From contig QCXZ01000041.1 of NCBI GenBank assembly GCA_025024175.1, positions 12,829,786-12,893,785 of the forward strand: a stretch of 64,000 nucleotides of DNA, written 5' to 3'. This stretch comes from Rhyzopertha dominica (taxonomy: Eukaryota > Arthropoda > Insecta > Coleoptera > Bostrichidae). A program made the translations under genes and the position numbers. Shown here in pieces: positions 10,701 through 21,139 of this stretch. The notes beneath the pieces were generated by a model, which saw nothing but the letters and a program-made list of their open reading frames with translations, did no database searches and was not told the DNA's origin. Numbering within the stretch: the first letter of the stretch is position 1; each line of letters opens with the position of its first letter.

Positions 10701-13700
10701 TTGCTGATTTTTTGGAAGGAGGAAAAATGGTTAGTTTCGAGAATTCCGCAATATATGCGTACATTTAGGTACCACACAATAAATTTTAAATCTATATTCA
10801 CTATTTGTTTCAGCCATCGCAGTTGTTACAGCGTTTTCTGAGACCCGATGAGTATCATATAATAAGTCGGTTCACTGCATACATTTACGCTGTGCAAAAT
10901 TTTGCCCACGATCCTTTTTTTATACGCGTTGTTAAATTTTTGCAGTAAATATCTCTGGTCTGGGCTTGAAAATGGACTTTATAATTAATAATATAATATC
11001 GTTAGAATTCTTTTCTACGTATATGCCAACTAAGACATTAAAAATAGGATTAAAGAACACATTGCAAGCTTAAAAATAATCAATGCTTATATCAAAAGAA
11101 CATCATAGTCTTACATTTTTAAAGAAAAGGCAAATAACTAAACCTTGGAACAATTGGAAATTAAAAAAGCACATCAGAAAAAATATTTGGGAAATATGCA
11201 AAAAGAAATTCCCACTACGCCGAAATTATGAAGTCGGAGTTCAAACCTAGGCCAGAAATTTTCACAACTAAATTTTATAATCCTAAATTTTGCACATCTG
11301 TGCTCAGTATAATCTTGATGATAATTATTACGGTTAAATACATAATGTTTTACAATAAGTGCGCCTTGGAAACCATTCAATTTATCTTAGAACGCTGTTT
11401 GTACCTATATACCTACATAAAAAGCTCTTTCAAACTATAAAGTACGTCAATCAAAACAGTGGGTATCAAGCTGATTTCTCGCAGTAGCAAATACGCGATC
11501 CGTTACATAGGTATTACTGTAGCGTGACGTCACTGTCTCGCTGCAGCCGTTTGCCACCGTTTTCGCGCCGCTTTTAATCGCCTTTAGTTTAACTTCATTT
11601 TTAAGCTATTTAACAACCAATCATTGTAAATGAAACATTACCTAAATTGTATTTTTTTCTCTATTTATTAAGACAATAAAGTTATTTATACAAGTTTCTA
11701 CTTATATGATCGCTACGACCTACTGCCAAGGTCAACACCGCTCAAATTTTTTCGCCATCGAGATTTAAACAAGTAAAATACTTTGGCCGTATCTTTTAAC
11801 AAGTTACTTCATGCAGTTTTGAACTAGAGTTCTTGATCGATGCTTTGTATTTATCGAGGAACGTTGTTATTCAATGGTTGTATTGTTCGAAGTCCACTTT
11901 TAAGCAGGGTAATTGATATCACGTTTTCATTAGGGTTGTTCGAAGAAAGAAGTAAAACAAATTTAATATTTTGATATTGATTATAAAGACAAAAAGTTTG
12001 GCGCTCTCTTCGGTACACTCAGAAGTAGGTGTTTAAATAGCACCCCCTGTAGATGATCATAAAGCAAGCTTGTTAAGACTCGTTTACCACTGTCTGTAAC
12101 CATTTAAATTTTTTTTTTCAGTTTTTTTAAGTTTAATGTGATTATTTAACATTGATTTTACAATGACGGGTGTTCAGCAAAAATGGGTTTATCAATATAC
12201 ATAATATGTATGTATTATTATTTGATTCTTACATAATTCNCAGACATCTGCATACACATGCAAAATAGGTAGATGGAAGTATACTTAGAGCCGCTTAGAA
12301 ATGTTTGATCTTGGCTCTATTTTTGAATATCGTTTGCACGATAATTTCAACTTTATTTTGTTACCTTTACTGTAATTGTTCTTTTCATTAGCGTTTTTGT
12401 CCATTTTAACAGGAAAAACACGATAACCAACACACCTAAAGTTAATTACGCGCGCAATAGTAATGCTGAGCAATAGATCAGTGGCTAACTGTGCGTGAAC
12501 ACAAATAGTCAACAGACCATCAAAAAGCAACATTTACGTAAGATTTCAGAAATTGCATTTTTAGTGCCGAACTAAAGCTATAGAGAGAGAAAAAGAACGG
12601 CAAAGATTTTGATTTTTTTTTTGTTTTGACGATAAATATTACAAAACATTAAAAACAGAAAAAGTACTTACGTTCATTAGCAACAGATTCGTAAAAGTTT
12701 CAACATTTTTTTCTCATTTTATACGTTCACGAGAAGTTTCCCCCGGTCCTCTGAATAGGTATTCCCGCTTAATAACCTCTGGATTTGTCGAGCAGGACTG
12801 TTGTTATGATCTCGATTTCTATGTATTGAGAATGTAAAGAGAATGGGCTTTCTAATACAATTAATTACAAGTTGGTCATAAGAACAACGAGTAATCGCAT
12901 CGAATAATTTTAGTAGTGCACAGCTTAAATTTTTACACCCATATTCAGCAAGCATCCAGAAACATATTTTGCGTGTCCTTTTTAAGGGCACGTCCTAACG
13001 AATATTTTCGTCAACCGAAACTTGGAAATCTGTGCAATCGATGTTTATATTTACCAAAATAAACACGTTTTAAGCATAGTATTCTCTAAGAATATCCCAT
13101 AAATTCCGTCATAATCCAGTCTAATGTCTCCCCACGACTTCGCCCGCCCGAAGTTCTCTCACTTTACTGTCTATTTTTCAGGCTACGCCGTAAAAGCTCT
13201 AACCCAAACTTTGACAAAGTGTAAGTAGAGCCCGTTTTATGTGAGTACCCCGCACTTAGACGCCCAGCCTGCATCGAACCTGCCGTTTGCACCACCCCCA
13301 GAATCAGTTAGCCCAGGCCCTGCTTATTTATTTAATAAAATCTGAACTGTATCATGCCGCCGGCGGAACGATCGGACGGTAATTCACGCCAGTCCAGGAT
13401 TAAACTCATGAATATTTTATGTAAAAGTTGGTGACAGGTGGGTACGCGCCCCTACAGTCTTGCGTTTAGCCCTTGGCCCTGGAGATATCCACAGCACGAG
13501 CCTACCAAATTTAGAAACTTTGACCCTGTGACCTTGATCGTCGTTTGTGAGGTTGAGGATTGTGCTTTTTTGCAGAATATCGAGTGTTGTGGCCAGCCTG
13601 GCTCAGCCGCAGGCGTTGGCGGACGCCAACGGTAACAACGATTCGGGGTACGCGCCCAGCCAACCCGATGCCACGGACAGCCCTAAGAGGCCGAGGTTCC

Positions 13701-16700
13701 ACAGTAAAAGGAACGGGGCTACCCTTGACACGGAACTCAGGTCAGTACTTAGTGTGAATAAACACCACTCTTTTATGGAATGATATTTAGGGATGCCCAC
13801 GATATTCTCGTTTGCGAGAGTCTCGTCTCATTTTCGAGACGAGATTGGAGACGATACTTTAAATATTCCTTGCGAGACAAGACGAGACTTTTGAAAATCT
13901 CGTCTCGAATCTCGCACGAGAATCTAGCAAAAGTCTCATTGTATCGCGAAATATAAAGCAGATACTTTGGTATTTTCAAGTCGGCACAACAAAGTCGTGG
14001 TCGCCATCTAATAGCATCTCCGAAAAGCAAGCCGATAAATTACAGCAAAAAAAACTATTCGACAGCTGCTATCGGTATCGGCACTTTTCTCAGGGTTTTT
14101 ATAAATGAATCATGCAACGCAGGCGGCACAAAACTACGTCCATCATAAACCTATTTTGTTGCGGTCACCAACTTTCATTATTTTCCACAAATTTGAAAGC
14201 CTACGCGATCAATTTCACCATTTTAATATTTGCACTTGTTTTGCAATTTTGCAATAGGCTGAAAAACTTCCCAGTAAAATAGGTAACGTCACTGCACTTA
14301 ACCTAACTGTAAATTTTACCATTACGTCAGGCTAAAAACATCTTTTGGCTCATCACAGTACAATTTAACAGGCTTACTGTAGTCAGAAGCTCACAACTAC
14401 GTTATATAATCTCATAGTTATACGAAAACGCTACAGCATGCACACTCCTACGCGTTTTGTAATATCAAACATATAAAATAATTCTACAATCGACCGATGA
14501 CAAGTATCTGTTAAAAGAATAGCTGTATTCACTTTCCTGAGAGGCGGAAAATTGATTTAATCGATAATTTTCAAAAGCGCCTGGCCATGCCATCATTTAT
14601 CGAAACCCTGTGCAAAAGAAATCGACGTCGCGCCTCCCTTTGTCTATGTAGGATACGATTTCTTGTGAAGTGAACGGGAGGTATTTATCCATATACGATA
14701 GATGTTAGAAATGATATTCGTTTTTCTTGGCAGCTAAATAATAACGATTGTTTTTGTTTGTTCATGGCTTACTAGATATTTTGAAAAAAAACTAAATTTT
14801 GAGTATATCTTTAAATTATTTTATCTCGTTTATTTTTGATGTTACAAAAAATGCAAATACAGAAGTACATAATTTTACTCCAGTTTGTTATGCGTTTTGT
14901 CATATTTCAGATGTGACATAAACTAATGTTTTTTTTTCAATAGAAACTCGTTGGCTATGGATTCATAAAGTCGTCGATTTTATTACTTGTTATTAATTCA
15001 CGATATAACACTCAGTATAATTATTTTGACAAATACCAGAGTAATGGCCAATTTTCTGTATTTTTTTGTTGTTTTATTTTTAAATAGTTAGCCATGAAAT
15101 ACATTTTTTAATTTCATAAAAGCTCACATTTCAAAAATACATTGAAATAATTTATTTAACAGTTAACATCACAGGAAAATGCAAACACAACACAAAATAG
15201 AACTAAATAAATACAAAAAACTAAAATATTAATTACTACAAAATGTGTTCAAACAATCCTTCATCATTTTGTATGCATAACATATCTTTTTAAAATGTAC
15301 CAAGTTGCCTTTCTAATACAACGCCTGTCAACTGTTGCAAAAGCTTGTAAAATGACAGCTCTTAATCCATCAACTGTTTGATAGTTTCTTAGGTTCGCTT
15401 TGTTTTTTATTATACCCCATAAAAGAAAATCTAAAACAGATAAATCTGGAGAACGGGCAGCCAGGCAACAAGTCCGTTTCTTTCTATCCATCATACTTGC
15501 ACTGTTTATGAGGAGGTGCTCCATCGTGTTGGAACCACTACATTATTCTACGCACCTCAAAGTTTAAACCTTTAAGGATTTCTTCAAAATCATTTTCTAA
15601 AAACTGAAGGTAACGTTCACCACTTAAAGAATAGTCAAAAATTTACGGACCTAGAATGGTGGACCCAATAAAACCGCACCAAACATTAAACCCAAATCTG
15701 AATTGAGATCTTCTTTGCTGCACATTGCCCAGAGATGTTCATTATGTCGGTTTGTAAATTTTGTTTCATCCGACCACATAATTAAAAAAAACTGTGGGTC
15801 TACTGCGCACATGTTTCTATACCAATTAAAAAACTCCAGACTCCGATCTTCATTACCAGTATGTTATTTCTAGCTAACTGCAAGTTTTTAGGGGTGAAAT
15901 ATATGTAATTTCAATGGTTTAAAAACAGTGCTTTGTGAAGTGCCAATATTTAAAGCAATTTCACTTGTCCTAAGTTATCGTAAAGCCTTTTAAACTGCTT
16001 TAAAGAAGGCTGACGGCGATCTTGGTAGCGATGAAAGTATTCCTGAGATGGTTGAACGTAATTTTTGCTGCATATGATGTAGCATTCAACCATATTAAGC
16101 TTTTCTGGATTTGAAACTCCATTTTCAACTCACAAATATTTGAATTTTTAGTGCTCAGTTCTGTCAGATACTAGAAACAATTGTTCCATGACAACTATTC
16201 AAAAACAATACAAAAGTAACACTGAAAATTGAGGATAACTTTGGTGTTTTTCAATTAAGGGTAAAATTATCTACAACTTTTGTATTTACATTTTTTTGTA
16301 ATTTCAAAAATAAACGGGATAAAAGGATTTAAAGAAATACTCAAAATTTGTTTTTTTTTCAAAATATCTAGTAAAACTATGAACTTTTTTAAAAAACCAA
16401 AACATGCTTTGAGTTAAGTCAACAAAACGGCGAATCTTTCTCCTTTTAGCTGTGCTAGTTTTCGAGATCCCCATACCGGTCATCGAGAAAAACTCACCCT
16501 GTATATACAGGGTATCCCAACTTAATTTTCCATTAAAAGTGTCTTGAACTCAAAATTTCTATACTTACATTTAACGATGGGGCCAAAATCGGAAAATACT
16601 TTTTCACAATGTTTCTTTTACTTCGCAGACAATAATTGTAGAGTTGCTTCTGCAGCTGCCTTCAGAATTATCACAGGAACACTTTCTTCCATTTCTCACC

Positions 16701-19700
16701 AACTTCACAAATGAAGTCGATAAACAATTCAAAATAAATAGCAACAATTCAGCACCTTCCGATATTTCTTCAGTTATGATTTTTGGGGTGGCAGCCGCTG
16801 TCACAGCGAAATATCAAATTATTTTTGTATGAAATCAGATAAAATTCCGGCGATTTTGGTTCTAAATGCCTGTAATTATGGATAAAACGTTGTATTGCTT
16901 TAGTGTTTCAGTCGCATTTTATCCACTTAGGAAAATTAAACGCTTGAGCTTTGCCCTCGCGTCTAAACATGGATAACATGCCATCTGATACAGTTATACT
17001 ATAAATAAGTAATGCTAATACGCAAACAGAAATTCCCACGTCCAATACGCTTTTGATAGTACTGCTATTATAATTTCGACCTTCAAACCCAGGCCAGAGA
17101 TTTTTACAATTAAAGTTTACCACTCCCTATAAAATAAGAGATGTGAACATGCGAACAAAATTATGCACATCTGAGTTCGGTATAACTTTTATGCTGTTTG
17201 AAAATGACCGTTATGGTGTTAACAATCAACTGGGCTATACATAGCTTTTTTTCTAACCTTCTTGATCCATTCATATCTATTCACGATAAGCACACATTTG
17301 AAACTGTTTAACTTCATGAAACGTAAATGAACAGCTATCCGAATTAACAGAATAAACTTCAAAATTCTCTAGTAATAATTTTCACATCATACAATGATTA
17401 AGTGAAACGAGCCCTGCGTCACGGATGTCTCCAGCCAAAGACGCAATTGTGTCCCGAAATAGCCTGTCGTCGAGATTGCTCCCTCACAGTGTTTTATCAT
17501 CTCAGAACTGTTTCAACAATAAATTCCGGCTCTGCGCGGGACAGATCAACAGGGTCCAAAAAAGAAAGGAAGGCCTCCGCCGCCGCCAGGTTCACCATAT
17601 ACAAAGTAAACAAGGCCAGCAGGAAAAAGAGGGAGAAATCGTCGGCGAAGAAGGAAAGGAAGGCGACGAAAACCCTCGCGATCGTCCTTGGTAAGTGCGA
17701 ATCGCATTGTAGTAGTTGGTCTGTAANGTTCTTAATTGGTTTAAAAAGTCATCTTCCGAGGAAAGAATTACGACTCAAACATTTAAATAATTAATGAATT
17801 TAATAATCGGGGATTTAATTTCACTTCCTTAAACAGAGCTCTGCTAGACGCAATTAAAAAAGTTCTTGTTATGTAAGTACACCGGCGAAGTTTAACTTGG
17901 AATATAATAACGTACTTGTGTAATTGCTGAAGCGTTAAGCACGCTTCAGAGTTCTCCGAACTGGGAGCATAATGCCTGCGTACAGCTCTTGTATCAATAT
18001 CGCGACCGAAAACTTTCGGGCTTGTGTTACAACACTCTCAAATTAAAATTTTTGCAGCGTGGGTATTGAACAAAAGTTCCCGTACTTCTTTGCGCCTTGA
18101 TAACCATGTTTTATGAAGAGCTTCGTTACATTACAGCGATGAACCAGAGGCAAATTGCGTATGTTACGATCAGTTAGCATGGCAGATGTAATTTCCACAG
18201 GTCCTTTGACTTTAAGCAAAATCGGGCCGTGATGTTTGCGCTACGTTTTTCCCAAATACAAACATGAACAGGCACAAGCCTCAGAAAAGTACTCAGTTTG
18301 TCTTGATAACTTTTTATAGAAAGCAAAGAGTTAAAATCTAGGATTGAAGCAATTTTACATATACATTCATTATACAGTTGGACTTGGTGAAGATTATTCT
18401 TTAAAAAGTAACATTAATAAAGTTCCACTTGGTGCAAATGGACCAGTTTACAATGCTTTTTTTTGAACAATTTATTCAGCTGTAATGTTAGAGGTCATTG
18501 ACACTACCGGTCTGGACAAACTAAAGCTTACGCTTACTGCTGTAGACAAATTTTGGTCTTCTTTCGAGAAACGCGTTCCTAAAAGTATTTGGTCTACGCG
18601 GTTGGCAGGTGCAACAATTTATTGCCAGACTATACAGCTTTATTACGAAACATACTTTTCCATTTAGTGATAATTAGATATTACTTGGCCATTACTATCC
18701 ATAATTTCAATTAGAAAGCTATCTTGCACAAATAAATGCTAATAAATTAACAACAACTGCATACGCTGACAGAAATATGAATAACGCTCAAATAGCTTGG
18801 GCAACACTGGAATAACTAGCTGTCGCGCTTCTCGCATGCGCAGTAGCACTCCGTTGCAGTTTGTTCAAACAAGTGTCAATGACATCTGAACATTACAAGT
18901 GAACAAATCGTTTCAAGCCTAAATTTTACTTGTTTGCTTTCTACAAAAAGTTATCAAAACAAATTGATTACAACTCTTGCCTGTTCATGTTTTTATTTGG
19001 GGAAAATTATGGTTATGAAACATAAACAACTGACAATATTTGTTTTCATATTATCCCCTTCCAAACGTCTAAACGTCATGGTTTAGTTTTGTTTAAGGTC
19101 AATGGACTTGTGAAAATGCGTCAGCTATACAACGGAGCACACGCGCGCGCATATGAGAAACGCGACAGCTAGTTATGCTTCCGCTAAAATTAATTCAATC
19201 TCTGTGTATTATTGTCTAGAAGGAAGTTGATACCATCTGTTGCAAATATATCACCAAAATATGAAGAAAAACAAAAAATATTATCCTTTATGTACAACAG
19301 AAATAAATGATAGTAAATGTTGATCAAACTACAGCTACTAGCACCCTGAAAATATATATATCTGACAGCTTTTAAAAAATCCTTCTGCCCTACAAAAGCT
19401 ATAGATATTTGTGTATTTGCGTTAAGGAGTAAATGAATAAGTTTGTGTTCCATTCGATGCAATTATTCATTTAGGATAGCTAGCAGAATTGGGTGTTTGC
19501 CATATACAAAAAAGCACCTCAACCAAAAGCTGTACAAAGCAATACATATATAAAGAATAAATTTATTAAGTAATGTTCATTTGAAAAATGTCTAAAATCA
19601 GTCATTTGACATAAGCGCACAAAACGGATATGAACCTTATATAACATTTTTTGAAAAGATCAAACTGCGCTTTTTGCATTGCAATGTGCAATACGCTGAG

Positions 19701-21139
19701 TGTTCATTTCATTTTGAAACAACCGTCAGTACTTATTACATTATACAACGGATTTTGAAAGTGTTGTCTTAAATTAAACTGCAGCATCTCAATTACGCTT
19801 TTGCGGACAAATTCAGTAACTTATACCTTACAAACCATCGTGAAAATAAAAAAATGAAATCTGCCGTTTTCCTTAAATTGTTATTAAATATTATGAGTTT
19901 AAAAAAGACATCACTCTCCCAGTCACGTCGTATATTAACTCTGAAAACCTCATTGTCGAAACTGACACGTAAGTGTAGATAAAGAAAAATAGTTAGGACA
20001 CACATAGGTACATGCTAACTGCAAAACCGTATTTAAAGACAAAATTTATGTACAACTTCTATTCTAGCTTTTTTTGTTATGATAACAAACTTAAAGCTAA
20101 AATTTAGTGTATTTTTATGTAATTTGGAAATAGACTTTCTTTTCCTCAAAAATTCGTATTCGAAAAGTTCTGGACAGTAGAGGATATATATTTTCAAAGA
20201 AGAAAAAATACATTTTTGTGAATTGAATCATTCACATTAAAATTTACTTATCTACAGCAAAAACAAAAGTATATAACAGCTATACTACAATTGTTGTAAA
20301 ATAAACCCCTGCCTAGAAATACTGATCCATTGTTTTCAAGTGAAGTACTACTTTGGTAACAAATAAGAGAGACAACATCTAATAACATTTTCTAAGAGAT
20401 GATGATGATCAGTGAGTGCTGTTAATGTTCGTAAAGCCTCAAAGTTGCATAAAGAAATTTTAAAATAACGATGTTAACGACATTTTGCGGAGTATGAATT
20501 AAATTAAAATTGACGGAGGAGGGCACCAGGCAACGTCCGTCGTTAGGTTAAGTGTCATTCACACAAAAAGAAATATTTTTGCAAATTTATTAGAACCTAC
20601 TTGCGAACTAGGATTAGTGTAAATGTGAAAAAAAAATGAATGAGACATTTAGGTATGTCATTGGTATTCTTATATATTTCTATAGACTTATAATTCCATG
20701 GTAGATTTGCTGCACGCCAAGAAAGGAAACTAACTTGTTGCTTGCAGCATCAGTGCATTGCCCTACTTTTGGCTATTTGCTCGCAATCTACACTTCAATC
20801 CTTTCCACGTATTTCAATAAAGATAAAATCATAGAAAGGTTCAATTACAATTATTTGATAAATATCCAATGCATTTTACTAGTGATCAACTAGCTCTTTA
20901 TAATTTTTTTTATTTTATTTTCAGGTGTTTTCCTAATCTGCTGGGTCCCCTTCTTCACGTGCAACATCATGGACGCGCTGTGCAGTAAGCTCAACTTATC
21001 GTGGCGTCCAGGCGTAGCTGCCTTCTTGTTGACCACGTGGTTAGGGTACATGAACAGTTTCGTCAATCCGGTCATTTATACTATATTCAATCCGGAGTTT
21101 AGGAAAGCTTTCAAGAAGATGTTATCTCTTGGGCCTTAA
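4483..21139 (+). CDS. Dop2R: D2-like dopamine receptor, 3' part (TM3 end to stop)
   Basis: A class A G-protein-coupled receptor for dopamine, expected in the plasma membrane of neurons and coupled to inhibitory Gi/o signalling (family knowledge). Six exons join at 4483-4735, 6404-6669, 13182-13220, 13576-13740, 17506-17690 and 20925-21139, giving about 373 residues with matching intron phases throughout. Visible in order are the RY of the TM3 DRY motif, TM4 with ISAAIGSP, an ECL2 Cys, TM5 with the SSLSS serine cluster that contacts catechol hydroxyls in this family, a long hydrophilic third intracellular loop, TM6 with CWVPFF, TM7 with NPVIY, and a short C tail ending at Gly-Pro. The short tail and long ICL3 are D2-class hallmarks. 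The insect-typical RFTIYKV and KKREKSSAKKERKATKT blocks support Dop2R over other amine receptors. TM1-3 exons are outside the window. Introns are unusually rich in transposon debris. Confidence 0.95.
5313..5352 (-). ncRNA. hammerhead ribozyme, PLE family 1, left arm
   Basis: The mirror copy of the right-arm motif on the minus strand: CTT, CTGAGGA (5349-5343), stem II GACAC/GTGTC, GAAA (5323-5320), ACGT, C, AAG. The core is identical to the plus-strand copy, so transcripts from either strand of this insertion would carry an intact motif. Confidence 0.72.
5374..5413 (+). ncRNA. hammerhead ribozyme, PLE family 1, right arm
   Basis: CTGAGGA (5377-5383, matching CUGANGA) is followed by stem II GACAC/GTGTC with loop CGACATGA, then GAAA (5403-5406). 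After the GAAA comes the self-complementary ACGT stem III (first A shared with GAAA) and the cleavage-site C at 5410. The inner stem I is CTT (5374-5376) with AAG (5411-5413). All invariant core bases are present. The two-base-pair stem III suggests action as a dimer, as known for hammerheads in Penelope-like elements. The outer part of stem I is not resolved by eye. Confidence 0.75.
6404..6669 (+). CDS. Dop2R: Dop2R exon: first half of ICL3
   Basis: The acceptor TTTCTTTACAG and donor GTAAGT bound 266 nt that enter in phase 0 and leave in phase 2. The product starts ALRNRAFHQRLARK and includes GSVIENVASTRRLAETAL, an acidic Ser/Gly-rich stretch, and STEFILATVVEEA. These blocks are recognisable in insect D2-like receptors. 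The long open frame on the opposite strand over this exon (6427-6951) is a shadow. The exon begins about 100 bp after a dead Penelope reverse transcriptase. Confidence 0.93.
6904..7165 (+). repeat. diverged tandem duplication, period about 140 bp
   Basis: Two head-to-tail units share AAAAATAAT...AATACAT, a following GAGTTGTCAA / GGGTTGTCAAG, TATC/TACC, GAACC/GAAAC, and an AAGA-rich stretch ending TACAATAAAGAGAA / TACAATGAAGAGAA. They lie immediately left of the decayed transposase at 7190-7990 (toward its 3' end) and may be part of that element. Confidence 0.55.
7190..7990 (-). pseudogene. decayed DDE transposase (IS630/Tc1-related, insect type)
   Basis: Reading the minus strand with frame changes gives YIYLDETYLHSRHTSSKNW near 7570-7520, then DDSTKGLFANMSKGQRLIII and HAGWEKEFLPECLL. 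This is the usual D-ETY...KGQRLIIxHAG pattern of a widespread insect DDE transposase. Near 7192-7310 the same strand ends in HVIKAQDKYIEHEVYVDNLS followed by a short acidic SDSD-rich C-terminus and TAG, as in intact relatives. The middle with the later catalytic acids appears deleted. Several stops and indels mark it as dead. It lies in the Dop2R intron between the two ICL3 exons. Confidence 0.5.
10038..10059. repeat. 22-bp palindrome around CACGTG
   Basis: CACGATACAC and GTGTATCGTG are exact reverse complements separated by AC. The centre contains an E-box CACGTG. It could be a bHLH-type site, a small hairpin or a relic of a transposon end. Nothing nearby decides between these. Confidence 0.4.
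11190..11360 (+). repeat. dispersed repeat family R2, copy a
   Basis: Shares with 17020-17230, in the same orientation, the elements AGAAATTCCCAC, TTCAAACCTAGGCCAGAAAT (TTCAAACCCAGGCCAGAGAT there), ATTTTTACAA / ATTTTCACAA, and TGCACATCTG followed by CAGTATAA/CGGTATAA. A short reversed piece (TCTCTGGTCTGGGCTTGAA) occurs at about 10950-10968. No coding capacity was found; both copies lie in Dop2R introns. Confidence 0.6.
13182..13220 (+). CDS. Dop2R: Dop2R 39-nt cassette microexon in ICL3 (likely alternative)
   Basis: A 39-nt exon sits between a pyrimidine-rich acceptor (ACTGTCTATTTTTCAG) and a consensus donor GTAAGT. Both flanking introns are phase 2 and the length is 13 codons, so inclusion or skipping keeps the frame. 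It adds LRRKSSNPNFDK to ICL3, including RRKSS, a candidate basophilic-kinase site. Skipping joins exon 6404-6669 directly to exon 13576-13740 with an Ala codon at the junction. The exon lies in a less AT-rich, CpG-containing stretch. Confidence 0.72.
13576..13740 (+). CDS. Dop2R: Dop2R exon: middle of ICL3
   Basis: The acceptor GCTTTTTTGCAG and donor GTCAGT enclose 165 nt, phase 2 in and phase 2 out. The peptide runs ISSVVASLAQPQALADANG, NNDSGYAPSQPDATDSPKRP and RFHSKRNGATLDTEL. The NGNNDSGYA segment corresponds to a conserved insect D2R ICL3 element. A GAGACGAGAC-rich repeat begins only about 50 bp past the donor. Confidence 0.9.
13793..13927. repeat. GAGACGAGAC-motif cluster, possible transposon end
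   Basis: About 135 bp dominated by repeated GTCTCG/CGAGAC words in both orientations (for example TCGTCTC, CGAGACGAG, GACGAGACTT, TCTCGTCTCG). Such arrays occur as subterminal repeats of hAT-type transposons. No TIR or target duplication could be fixed, so the assignment is tentative. It starts about 50 bp after a Dop2R donor site. Confidence 0.45.
14091..14610 (+). mobile_element. MITE family M1, copy a (520 bp)
   Basis: The left end CAGGGTTTTTATAAATGA and the right end, reverse-complemented (CAGGGTTTCGATAAATGA), form terminal inverted repeats. The interior is collinear with the longer copy at 23753-24585, sharing CAAATTTGAAAGCCTACGC, AGGTAACGTCACTGC, AAAAACATCTTTT and GATGACAAGTATCTGT. There is no coding capacity. 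No clear target-site duplication flanks this copy. Confidence 0.75.
14768..16502 (-). mobile_element. degraded mariner-like element with long terminal inverted repeats
   Basis: Arms at 14768-14879 and 16261-16378 are about 110-bp imperfect inverted repeats (CTAGATATTTTGAAAAAAAA, TTTTATCCCGTTTATTTTTG and AAATGTAAATACAAAAG in the right-arm complement). Outside the right arm the sequence continues through GATCCCCATACCGGTCATCG to CACCCTGTATA, a terminus typical of insect Tc1/mariner relatives. The left outer end is eroded. A second TACAGGGTATCCC end abuts at 16503, suggesting another element next to it. A dead transposase lies inside on the minus strand. Confidence 0.7.
15264..15524 (-). pseudogene. 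transposase C-terminal fragment (mariner/Tc1 superfamily)
   Basis: The frame contains CLAARSPDLSVLDFLLWGII, a close match to the (W)PARSPDLxPLDFFLWG motif that carries the third catalytic acidic residue in mariner-type transposases. A helical tail with YQTVDGLRAVILQAF follows. Just upstream on the same strand, in another frame, are remnants of the HDGAPPH-type second catalytic motif. Stops and frame changes run across the rest, so it is inactive. Confidence 0.7.
17020..17230 (+). repeat. dispersed repeat family R2, copy b
   Basis: The second copy of the sequence at 11190-11360, with the same order of conserved words and a small insertion after ATTTTTACAATTAAAGT. It lies in the Dop2R intron, about 280 bp before the last ICL3 exon. 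Confidence 0.6.
17506..17690 (+). CDS. Dop2R: Dop2R exon: end of ICL3 into TM6
   Basis: Acceptor CATCTCAG; its first base completes an AG|A arginine codon, exactly the phase the previous exon requires. The donor GTAAGT follows 17690, leaving phase 1. The encoded block contains RFTIYKVNKASRKKREKSSA followed by KKERKATKTLAIVLG, the near-invariant membrane-proximal ICL3 and start of TM6 that dock the G protein. The upstream part (TVSTINSGSARDRSTGSKKE) is less conserved. The acceptor pyrimidine tract is weak, so the exact 5' edge is slightly less certain than the 3' edge. Confidence 0.9.
18813..19175. mobile_element. TA-flanked MITE, Tc1/mariner type
   Basis: Terminal inverted repeats begin ACTAGCTGTCGCGCTTCTCG on the left and, read on the minus strand, ACTAGCTGTCGCGTTTCTCA on the right. 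They are flanked by TA dinucleotides at 18813-18814 and 19174-19175. The interior of about 360 bp is non-coding, so mobility would depend on a transposase elsewhere. Confidence 0.8.
19740..19965 (+). repeat. dispersed repeat family R3, copy a
   Basis: Matches 40570-40760 in the same orientation: CAAATTCAGT, then ACCGTAAAAATAAAAAAGTG-like sequence, GAAATCTGCC, AAGTTTAA(G)AA and GACATCAC followed by AGTCA. Both copies are diverged and non-coding. The family is not identified. Confidence 0.55.
20925..21139 (+). CDS. Dop2R: Dop2R last exon: TM6, TM7, C tail
   Basis: The acceptor TTTATTTTCAG leads into G|GT for glycine, then VFLICWVPFFTCNIMDALC (TM6, with the CWxP switch). ECL3 follows, then TM7 with WLGYMNSFVNPVIYTIF, which contains NPxxY. 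The exon ends with helix 8 (NPEFRKAFKKM), a very short tail and TAA at 21137-21139. The tail lacks a palmitoylation cysteine, which D2-class receptors usually carry near the end. Confidence 0.95.

Larger units (their letters stand above)
8010..13130. other. Dop2R intron, no gene seen
   Basis: AT-rich intron sequence. The open frames at 9807-10062, 11174-11440, 12285-12533 and 12719-12991 show no convincing family motif. Visible structure is limited to a palindrome at 10038-10059 and the repeat family described at 11190-11360. Confidence 0.5.
17691..20924. other. last Dop2R intron
   Basis: An intron of 3234 bp between a GTAAGT donor and a TTTATTTTCAG acceptor, splitting a glycine codon in phase 1. 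It holds a small TA-flanked MITE at 18813-19175 and a dispersed repeat at 19740-19965. No coding sequence was seen in the remainder. Confidence 0.8.

Noticed and set aside
12719..12991. 90-codon minus-strand frame vaguely like the C-terminal part of a non-LTR ORF2
   Set aside because: The resemblance is limited to a short stretch (LLKLFDAITRCSYD) and lacks any catalytic or zinc-knuckle motif.
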